NCBI GenBank assembly: GCA_009774235.1
Contig: VSNJ01000157.1
Coordinates: 1 to 9,163 of the forward strand
Origin: Lachnospiraceae bacterium
GTDB lineage: Bacteria > Bacillota > Clostridia > Lachnospirales > Lachnospiraceae
Direction of reading: 5' to 3'
DNA: 9,163 nucleotides
This document shows positions 1 to 5,218 of this stretch, piece by piece (position 1 is the first letter of the stretch; each line of letters begins with the position of its first letter). The notes beneath the pieces were generated by a model that was given only the letters and a program-made list of their open reading frames with translations, did no database searches and was not told the origin of the DNA. The position numbers and the translations under genes are program-made.

Positions 1-2
1 AG

Positions 3-77
3 GCTTGGACTGCTATGCTATTTGAGCCGCAAAAGGTGCGGCATGGGGATTATTATGCAAGATATAGAAAAATTTAA
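3..77 (+). CDS. C-terminal tail of an unrecognised upstream protein (5' partial)
   Basis: The frame starting at base 3 is open from the window edge to a TAA at 75-77 and reads as a plausible protein tail ending in GDYYARYRKI. I do not recognise a family. Within it lies a 6-bp GC hairpin (GCCGCA at 26-31, TGCGGC at 37-42, 5-nt loop) with no T-run, probably incidental. The stop codon lies in the loop of the terminator hairpin that begins at 56. The other two forward frames are less protein-like: one stops at 23-25 and the other runs to a TAG at 112-114. Coding status and frame are therefore an inference from a short stretch. Confidence 0.35.
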   Translation, partial: AWTAMLFEPQKVRHGDYYARYRKI

Positions 78-110
78 TTTATTAAAAACTATATCTTGTA
101 TTTTTTATTT
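56..110 (+). terminator. Rho-independent terminator of the upstream gene
   Basis: The arm TGCAAGATATAG (56-67) pairs with CTATATCTTGTA (89-100) as a 12-bp stem with one G-T wobble and a 21-nt A/T loop. A T-rich tract (TTTTTTATTT, 101-110) follows directly. The stem is AT-rich and the loop long, so it may be of modest strength. It overlaps the end of the putative upstream reading frame. Confidence 0.6.
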
Positions 111-192
111 TTAGTTACAAAAATCCTGCTTTTTTATTATATTTTATATGCGTTTATATCAAATAAACAGACAAAAATAAAATTATTATGGC

Positions 193-220
193 TTGATAAA
201 TGTGTGGATTATGGTATACT
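193..220 (+). promoter_or_regulatory. Sigma-A promoter with extended -10
   Basis: TTGATA at 193-198, a 16-bp spacer, and TATACT at 215-220 preceded by TGG, giving an extended -10 (TGnTATACT). Transcription would start near 227. This lies more than 270 nt before the toxin ribosome site, so it drives either a long leader, the small ORF at 343, or an unrecognised small RNA. Confidence 0.6.
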
Positions 221-342
221 TTAAGACAAGGAAAAACAATATATAACTTAAAAATACAATTTTAAGCAGGTTTTATGGTTAATATGAACCTATAATTAAT
301 TGGAAAAGTGTAATAAGCTGGTATATTTATAAAGGATATAAT

Positions 343-417
343 ATGGCAAGTAAATTATTTGGCAGAATGGTTTGTTATATAAATATATTTTTTTGTGTAA
401 TAAATGCAGGTGTATAA
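343..417 (+). CDS. Possible 24-residue hydrophobic small peptide
   Basis: An ATG at 343 follows an AAAGGA ribosome site (331-336) with 6-nt spacing, downstream of the promoter at 193-220. The reading frame gives 24 residues beginning MASKLFGRMV and a hydrophobic second half rich in Ile, Phe and Val with two Cys, ending at TAA 415-417. Small hydrophobic peptides of this kind occur as type I toxins or leader peptides, but nothing here identifies the class. The region is so AT-rich that a short ORF with a purine-rich leader could be chance. Confidence 0.2.
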   Translation: MASKLFGRMVCYINIFFCVINAGV

Positions 418-424
418 AATATTT

Positions 425-453
425 TTGATATTTATTAGTAAATAGCATATTAT
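425..453 (+). promoter_or_regulatory. Probable main promoter of the toxin-antitoxin-chaperone operon
   Basis: TTGATA (425-430) and TATTAT (448-453) are separated by the optimal 17 bp; each hexamer differs from consensus at one position. The predicted start is near 460, leaving a short leader before the AAGGGAGGA ribosome site at 487-495. This is the best placed promoter for the genes from 505 to 2023. No operator palindrome is obvious over it. Confidence 0.65.
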
Positions 454-504
454 GAAAAAATACAAATATTATGTATTTTAATATGTAAGGGAGGAATATT
501 TATT

Positions 505-567
505 TTGAAAACAATTAAAGGGACTGTTAATATATATATTAGCCTATGTAATTGTTGTATGAGTTAA
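505..567 (+). CDS. TTG-started leader ORF, or the displaced N-terminus of the toxin
   Basis: A very strong ribosome site, AAGGGAGGA (487-495), is followed 9 nt later by TTG (505-507). This opens 20 codons (KTIKGTVNIYISLCNCCMS after the initiator), ending at TAA 565-567. The toxin frame overlaps its end but is in a different phase, and has no ribosome site of its own before its TTG at 552. Either this is a translationally coupled leader, or one base is missing between about 549 and 565 and the toxin really begins here. A one-base gain in that interval would join about 16 residues to the toxin. The toxin frame has a TAA at 549-551, so a frame change must lie after it. Confidence 0.45.
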   Translation: MKTIKGTVNIYISLCNCCMS

Positions 568-1340
568 CTGGATATTGGCAAATGATTGAAGAAGCATTCG
601 GATATAGGATACCAAAAGGAACATTTGAAGAAGTATTGCCAGATTATCATATACTTGACGAGAAACTTGCCAGTTATAAAGGAACTAATAATAGATTAGC
701 TAATAGTTTATTAAACGATATTATGGATGAAGAAGAAAAGTGGAGATTAGAGGAAGCTTTTTTTGGGAATAATGGCTGGTATCAGAGTATTAATGGCATA
801 GGAATGATAAAATTAAAACTTGCTGCTATGTCTCTTGAAGCTACAAATAATATATTTACATTTAATAAAGAATTAGAAGAAAAAATATTGGGACTAATTA
901 AAAAAGAGAGTAAAACAGAGCAGATTCTTATGATACGTTGTTATATAAAACAAAAAGTAGTTACTTATGCAACTATGTATAATTATCTGAAATATGTAAA
1001 GAAAACAGATAAGATGGCAATAACATTATATAGAGGAATTAATACACCATATGAAAATGGGAAGTATATGTTTTCTGGAATGGAATCCTGGACTACTAAT
1101 ATAAATATTGCATACCGTTTTGCCAGGGATGATGGTTTTGTTTTAGAAAAGGAATATCCTATTGACCAGATATTTGCAGGTAAAAGGAGTACATTTAAAA
1201 ACCAGTCCAGTAATATTTATAGACATAGAGGTTTTTATATTCGTAGAGAAAGTGAAATGATAGTAGAAAATTTTAAAACTGTTTTAGATTGTAGCGGAGG
1301 AAAAGGTATTAAACTTGCTATTAATAATCAATTATATTAG
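552..1340 (+). CDS. ADP-ribosyltransferase toxin, CmdT-like
   Basis: A 262-residue protein with no signal peptide or membrane segment. The C-terminal half carries the R-S-E signature of ADP-ribosyltransferases: R161 in ITLYRG (first strand), S179-W-T-T in the SxT position, and E233-S-E235 in RRESEMIVEN, where the last Glu would be catalytic. The N-terminal 150 residues are mostly helical-looking and unrecognised. Enzymes of this fold transfer ADP-ribose from NAD+ to a target; the target (protein, RNA or DNA) cannot be read from the motifs. Twelve nt downstream begins a small putative antitoxin, then a SecB-like chaperone, which makes this the toxin of a TAC operon and the likely counterpart of E. 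coli CmdT, which modifies mRNA. The annotated start TTG 552 follows an in-frame TAA (549-551) and lacks a Shine-Dalgarno; the true N-terminus may be at TTG 505 through a frameshift. Fold call strong; CmdT assignment inferred from context. Confidence 0.8.
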   Translation: MLYELTGYWQMIEEAFGYRIPKGTFEEVLPDYHILDEKLASYKGTNNRLANSLLNDIMDEEEKWRLEEAFFGNNGWYQSINGIGMIKLKLAAMSLEATNNIFTFNKELEEKILGLIKKESKTEQILMIRCYIKQKVVTYATMYNYLKYVKKTDKMAITLYRGINTPYENGKYMFSGMESWTTNINIAYRFARDDGFVLEKEYPIDQIFAGKRSTFKNQSSNIYRHRGFYIRRESEMIVENFKTVLDCSGGKGIKLAINNQLY

Positions 1341-1352
1341 AGAGGTAGAATT

Positions 1353-1580
1353 ATGGCTATTAAATTTGCAGACGAAATTGTAAAAGAAATCAGAGAAAGA
1401 GGAAGTATTGAAGTACCTAAAGGATATTTTACAGGTGAAGCGTTTGAAGAATGGCTATATAAAGGTAAAGAAAAGGATTTCTTTGAATTATCTGATAGTA
1501 CAGAAATAAGAATAAAAACTACTATATCTGTTTCTACCAGATTAAATCTTTTTACTGAAAATTATGGAGAAGCTGCATGA
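1353..1580 (+). CDS. Putative antitoxin of the TAC operon, CmdA-like
   Basis: A small 75-residue protein without a recognised domain. It starts at ATG 1353, twelve nt after the toxin stop, with an AGAGAGGT ribosome site that overlaps that stop. The first 45 residues are charged (KEIRERG, VPKGYFTGEAFEEWLYKGKEKDFFE). The last 25 (about 51-75, EIRIKTTISVSTRLNLF and on) are more hydrophobic and beta-prone, ending in Ala-Ala. In known TAC systems the antitoxin carries a C-terminal chaperone-addiction segment that makes it unstable unless bound by the SecB-like chaperone; the tail here is a candidate for that segment. There is no visible helix-turn-helix, so DNA binding and autoregulation are not supported. 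Its TGA overlaps the chaperone ATG in an ATGA junction, implying coupled translation. Function is inferred from position and size only. Confidence 0.6.
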   Translation: MAIKFADEIVKEIRERGSIEVPKGYFTGEAFEEWLYKGKEKDFFELSDSTEIRIKTTISVSTRLNLFTENYGEAA

Positions 1581-2023
1581 CAGAGCATAAATATAAAAGT
1601 GTTTTACAATTTGAAAAGTATATAGTAAGAGAAATACATTATTTGGCAAATGAATCATACACAGCATGTGATGATAGTATTTCTGTGGATTTTGATTTTG
1701 ATACACAATCGTATTTTAGTGAAGATAATAAAAGAATGGAAGTTGAGCTTTGTGCATATATTTTTAATAATGCAGAAAAAAAGAATTATCCATTTGAAAT
1801 GTCTGTGAAAATAAAAGGTTTTTTTTGTTTAGAAACAGAAGACCAGAGAATACAGGATTTTGAAACAAATGCAGTTGCTATTTTATTCCCATTTATACGG
1901 GCAATAGTTTCAACTTATACAGTGAACGCCAATATTGCACCTGTTATTTTGCCTCCTATGAATATTAACGCATATTTAAGGGAGAAAAATAGTAGAAAAG
2001 ATAAATGGAAAACTACCCAGTAA
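1577..2023 (+). CDS. SecB-like chaperone of a toxin-antitoxin-chaperone module, CmdC-like
   Basis: A 148-residue protein, close to the roughly 155 residues of E. coli SecB. The C-terminal third shows the SecB hallmark: N98-AVAILFPFIR, then NANIAPVILPPMNINAYLR at 117-135, equivalent to the ILFPYAR and LAPVNFDALF stretch of SecB. The N-terminal part fits the SecB beta-sheet pattern (SISVDFDFD, MEVELCAYIF, FEMSVKIKGFF). SecB holds unfolded proteins; SecB-like members in TAC systems instead protect a linked antitoxin from aggregation and proteolysis. The ATGA overlap with the antitoxin, a GGAGA ribosome site at 1566-1570 and a terminator right after the stop support this dedicated role. Canonical SecB is generally absent from Bacillota, which also argues for an accessory role rather than general export. 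Confidence 0.8.
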   Translation: MTEHKYKSVLQFEKYIVREIHYLANESYTACDDSISVDFDFDTQSYFSEDNKRMEVELCAYIFNNAEKKNYPFEMSVKIKGFFCLETEDQRIQDFETNAVAILFPFIRAIVSTYTVNANIAPVILPPMNINAYLREKNSRKDKWKTTQ

Positions 2024-2055
2024 TTTTTTATAGTTATTATATGGTTATAATGTAG

Positions 2056-2095
2056 AAACATCATGGTTTATATATAAATGAACCATGATGTTTTT
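2056..2095 (+). terminator. Strong terminator of the TAC operon
   Basis: AAACATCATGGTT (2056-2068) pairs perfectly with AACCATGATGTTT (2081-2093). The stem extends inward by a T-G, an A-T and a T-A pair to about 16 bp with a 6-nt loop (2072-2077). TTTTT at 2091-2095 forms the tail. It sits 32 nt after the chaperone stop and ends the three-gene transcript. The AAA at its left end also lets it act weakly on the other strand. Confidence 0.85.
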
Positions 2096-2311
2096 ATATA
2101 TTGTTGTGTGCCATTATAATATAACATGTGTAGAACCCATAAATGTCCAATGTCCAAAGCCTGCAATTAAAAGATACCCTATAAATTGAAATTTGGGCTT
2201 TTCTTTTCTGGATATTTCTAGTAATATATTATATAGGATAATTATGGCTCCATTACTGTATGGATGTAAAACGTATAAGGCCAGTTTTGTTATTATTAAG
2301 GAGGTATTACT
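2096..2311. other. Intergenic region before the surface protein gene
   Basis: No gene is visible. A perfect TATAAT lies at 2115-2120, but its -35 position falls in the terminator T-tract and is poor. TTGAAA at 2186-2191 has only a weak GATATT 19 bp downstream. The promoter of the surface protein gene is therefore not resolved. AATGTCC occurs twice in tandem (2142-2148, 2149-2155); this could be chance. A consensus ribosome site AAGGAGG (2298-2305 region) precedes ATG 2312. Confidence 0.4.
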
Positions 2312-5155
2312 ATGAAGTATGGAGTGTTAGCAAAGATGAGAAAAGGAGTGTCAATGCTAGTCAGTATAGCACTTGTACTTAGTATTGCACCAGTTATGCC
2401 AGTAAGTGCAGAAGAAACATCATCAGGCGGGTCTGGAAAAAAGATAAAGGATGTAAACATGGGGTTTGTTGGTACCAGCCTGCCACCAAATATTGCAGAT
2501 GAGAAAGAGGTGGTATTATCATCTGCCCAAAGTTTTAACAGGCAAGGAGCTGTTGCACAAGTAGGGGATTCTTCACCAGTATCAGGCTGGTTTTATGCAG
2601 TGAAAGACCCATTTTGTGGGGAGAACAGTATGGAAGCAAGTGTTGAGGGTGGTAAAATTACAGCTGTTACAGGATATGAAGATGCGGATGGCTACACTAA
2701 TCCATATACTTTTAAAATCAGCCATAAAACATTAACAGAAGTTTATAAAGGTGCAAGCCAGATTTCTGTATTAATTACATCACAGGATAATGAAGTAATG
2801 TATTATGGAAATGGTGCTGGTAAAGTAACGGATTATGATGCAACAAGTTTTAACTTCTGTATTCCAAGTGGTATGGAAACAGGTCTTTACAAAATGTATG
2901 TATTTGCAGAGAATATTAGCAGCGGAACCAATCCAACTTATTCATCAGCACTTGGAGAACCAATAAATATAGAAGTAGTTCCTTCAATTAAAATGGAAGT
3001 TTATAGTATTGATGAACCAAAAGCAGGTGCAATACCAGATACTTCTGCTGTGCTTAAAGTGGAAACAGAAGGGAAAAGCACTACATCTAATGATGTAGCT
3101 GTTACATGGCTTGATGAAACAGGTAACAGGGTAACAGGCAGATATAATAATGGCAGGCAATATACAGCATATGTTAATATGAAAGATTTTGGACCAGTTT
3201 ACTTTAACCAGAATCCAGATGTATATATTAATGGTGAAAAAGCAAAAATTTTAGATGCCATTGATGGTACATTTTCTTTGTACAATACATTTAATGCTAC
3301 AGAGGCTGTTAAAGTACAGATAGCAGGGGTAGTGAGTGGAAGTGCAATATCATTAAAAGCATATACTACTGGTTATTCTGATATAGATTATACATATGAA
3401 TGGTATAACAGCCTTAATACATCATTGCCAGCAACAAGGAGTAGTGAATATAATTTATTAAGCACTGATGTAGATAACAGGATAAGCGTAAAAGTATATG
3501 ATGATACAAATACAGAAGTTGGTGCTTCTTATTTAGATATAGCAAAGGATGAGATGCTTAAGGTTGATTCTGTAACAGGTGTGTCTAAGACAGATGAAAC
3601 TGTGAAGGAAAAGGCTGATGGTACATTATCAGGACTTAAGGATACAATGGAATTTTCTAGTGATAACAGCACTTACAGCCAGTGTACAGATAGTACAATT
3701 ACAGGTTTAGAGCCAGGGGAATATTATATCAGGATGAAAAGTGGTCCATCAGTTGTACCAGCTGGAATTGATGGAATATATGCAAGTTATAATATAGAAG
3801 AAGGAAAAACTGTTACAATTATTTTTAACAGTAATGGCGGAAGTAACGTAGATAGCATAACAGATATTGTTTATGGAATTATTGGTAAACCTGCTGACCC
3901 TGTGAAAGAAGGATATACATTTGCAGGCTGGTATAAGGAGGAAGATTGTCTTAATATCTGGGATTTTGATAAAGATAAAGCAGATACAGATATAATCCTT
4001 TATGCTAAATGGAATAAAAACCAGGAAGGTACAGGAACTAATCCTGGCCCGGATGGTACACAGACTCCAGGAGGTACAGAAACTCCAGCACCAGGCACAA
4101 CTGCTAAACCATCTGGTACACCAGGTACAGGTATATGGGTTATGCCAGCAGGTACAACACCAGCGCAGACAGCGGTGCCAACATTAGCTCCAACACAGGC
4201 ACCAGCCCAGACACCAGTACCAACACAGACACCAGTACAGACAGATATGCCAGTTGTAGTACCAGTGCAGACAACAGAACCAGCATTAGAACCAACCCAG
4301 ATACCAGTAACTGGAAATACAGAAGAAAAGCCTTCAAATGTGGATAACACAACAAATAGTAATGTTACAATAAATGGTTTTGAATATAAGATTGATAAAG
4401 ATTTAGTTTCAGTTTCATTATCAAGTATAAATGTCCCAGAAGATGGTAAAGTAAAAATTCCTAATATAGTAACTATTAAAGGGAAAGATTATCCAGTAAT
4501 AAGTATTGATAGTGGTGCATTTAAAAGTAATAAAAATATTAAGGAAATTGAAATTGGAAATAATGTTAAAACAATAGGTAATGAAGCATTTAAAGGGTGC
4601 ACAAACTTAAAGGAAGTAAAATTCGCTTCAGGATTAACAACAGTAGGTAAAAATTCATTTAAAGGTTGTACTGCGCTTAAGTCAGTGAAACTTCCAGATA
4701 CTGTAACGAATATTGGCAAGGGAGCATTTAAAGGCTGTACTTCATTGACAAAGTTTAAGGTTGGAAAGAAGAAAAGTGAAAATAATAATAAGAAACTTTC
4801 AATAAGGCAGAATGGCAAAAATATTGTTTTAGAGTATAGTCCTGATACAGGCAGTATGTTTGGTGCAAGTGCTGCAAAGGTAGTTATTGGTGCAAGTGCG
4901 TTAGAAAATTGTGTAAAGCTTAGCCTTGTTGTTATTAACAGCCAGGTTACAAAGATAGGAAATTCCACTTTTAAACACTGTAGCAAGCTGCGTAAGATGC
5001 TTGTCAGGTCACTTAAACTTAAAACAGTTGGAAACCAGGCATTAAAAGGTGTAAATAACTGTAAAATATCTGTACCACCAGTGAAAATTAAGCCATATAC
5101 AAAACTGTTTAAGAATAAAGGACAGGGAAAGAAAGTAGTTATTGCTAAGAGCTGA
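2312..5155 (+). CDS. Secreted surface protein with InlB-type repeat and BspA-like leucine-rich repeats
   Basis: A 947-residue exported protein. Residues 1-33 form a signal peptide: basic KMRKG, a hydrophobic core (SMLVSIALVLSIAPV), and a likely cut after VSA33. Residues 34-495 are unrecognised beta-rich modules, possibly Ig-like. Residues 500-567 match the Listeria-Bacteroides (InlB B / Flg_new) repeat: TVTIIFNSNGG, GYTFAGWYKEED and a closing LYAKWN. Residues 570-675 are a Pro/Thr/Gln linker. Residues 685-920 hold LRR_5 (BspA-type) repeats such as IDSGAFKSNKNIKEIEIGN and GNEAFKGCTNLKEVKF, interrupted at about 820-860 by a non-repeat insert. Such proteins sit on or leave the cell surface and usually bind host or other surface ligands. 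No LPXTG motif, C-terminal membrane anchor or choline-binding repeats are present; the C-terminus is basic (KNKGQGKKVVIAKS), so the attachment mode is unknown. The start is fixed by a consensus AAGGAGG ribosome site. The ligand is unknown. Confidence 0.85.
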   Translation: MKYGVLAKMRKGVSMLVSIALVLSIAPVMPVSAEETSSGGSGKKIKDVNMGFVGTSLPPNIADEKEVVLSSAQSFNRQGAVAQVGDSSPVSGWFYAVKDPFCGENSMEASVEGGKITAVTGYEDADGYTNPYTFKISHKTLTEVYKGASQISVLITSQDNEVMYYGNGAGKVTDYDATSFNFCIPSGMETGLYKMYVFAENISSGTNPTYSSALGEPINIEVVPSIKMEVYSIDEPKAGAIPDTSAVLKVETEGKSTTSNDVAVTWLDETGNRVTGRYNNGRQYTAYVNMKDFGPVYFNQNPDVYINGEKAKILDAIDGTFSLYNTFNATEAVKVQIAGVVSGSAISLKAYTTGYSDIDYTYEWYNSLNTSLPATRSSEYNLLSTDVDNRISVKVYDDTNTEVGASYLDIAKDEMLKVDSVTGVSKTDETVKEKADGTLSGLKDTMEFSSDNSTYSQCTDSTITGLEPGEYYIRMKSGPSVVPAGIDGIYASYNIEEGKTVTIIFNSNGGSNVDSITDIVYGIIGKPADPVKEGYTFAGWYKEEDCLNIWDFDKDKADTDIILYAKWNKNQEGTGTNPGPDGTQTPGGTETPAPGTTAKPSGTPGTGIWVMPAGTTPAQTAVPTLAPTQAPAQTPVPTQTPVQTDMPVVVPVQTTEPALEPTQIPVTGNTEEKPSNVDNTTNSNVTINGFEYKIDKDLVSVSLSSINVPEDGKVKIPNIVTIKGKDYPVISIDSGAFKSNKNIKEIEIGNNVKTIGNEAFKGCTNLKEVKFASGLTTVGKNSFKGCTALKSVKLPDTVTNIGKGAFKGCTSLTKFKVGKKKSENNNKKLSIRQNGKNIVLEYSPDTGSMFGASAAKVVIGASALENCVKLSLVVINSQVTKIGNSTFKHCSKLRKMLVRSLKLKTVGNQALKGVNNCKISVPPVKIKPYTKLFKNKGQGKKVVIAKS
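4019..4337 (+). repeat. Degenerate Pro/Thr/Gln-coding repeat tract
   Basis: This stretch of the surface protein gene encodes the low-complexity linker (TPAPGTTAKP, APTQAPAQTPVPTQTPVQT). At DNA level it consists of imperfect repeats built on ACACCAGTACCAACACAG-like units, densest at about 4190-4300. It separates the InlB-type repeat from the leucine-rich repeats and would act as an extended spacer. Such tracts can change length by slippage; because units are multiples of three, the frame would be kept. The repeat bias also creates long spurious open frames on both strands here. Confidence 0.7.
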
Positions 5156-5187
5156 TTTATTATACTGCAATCTGGCAGTATAATAAA
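5156..5187. other. Perfect 13-bp inverted repeat between the surface protein and phosphoesterase genes
   Basis: TTTATTATACTGC (5156-5168) and GCAGTATAATAAA (5175-5187) are exact reverse complements with a 6-nt loop (AATCTG), starting right after the surface protein TGA. No T-run follows on either strand, so it is not a classical intrinsic terminator. It may be an mRNA 3'-end stabiliser, a weak terminator or an operator. The right arm contains a perfect TATAAT (5179-5184) that could be a -10 element for the next gene, with TTTATT (5156-5161) as a poor -35 at 17 bp. Confidence 0.55.
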
Positions 5188-5218
5188 TAGTGCATAATTA
5201 GTTTAAGAGGAATTTTAC

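Larger units (their letters stand above)
111..504. other. AT-rich intergenic region upstream of the toxin operon
   Basis: About 390 bases with no long reading frame on either strand. It contains two sigma-A type promoter candidates (193-220 and 425-453), one 24-codon ORF with a ribosome site (343-417) and a short inverted repeat (AGGTT 268-272, AACCT 287-291). I see no tRNA, recognisable riboswitch or CRISPR repeat. A perfect TATAAT at 337-342 has no matching -35 element and is probably chance in such AT-rich DNA. Confidence 0.6.

Noticed and set aside
3..77. Upstream tail as the end of a transposase or integrase
   Set aside because: Twenty-four residues show no diagnostic motif and no terminal inverted repeat is present nearby.
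337..342. Perfect TATAAT as a third upstream promoter
   Set aside because: No -35 element at 15-19 bp upstream and it overlaps the spacing region of the small ORF ribosome site.
2142..2155. Tandem AATGTCC AATGTCC as a possible iteron or regulator site
   Set aside because: Only two copies of seven bases and no replication or regulatory gene beside it.
4000..4355. Overlapping open frames on both strands across the Pro/Thr linker
   Set aside because: They arise from the repeated ACA/CCA codon pattern of the surface protein gene; their translations are low complexity and they lack ribosome sites.
4489..4986. 165-codon minus-strand open frame
   Set aside because: It is antisense to the leucine-rich repeats, mirrors their periodicity and has no independent signals.
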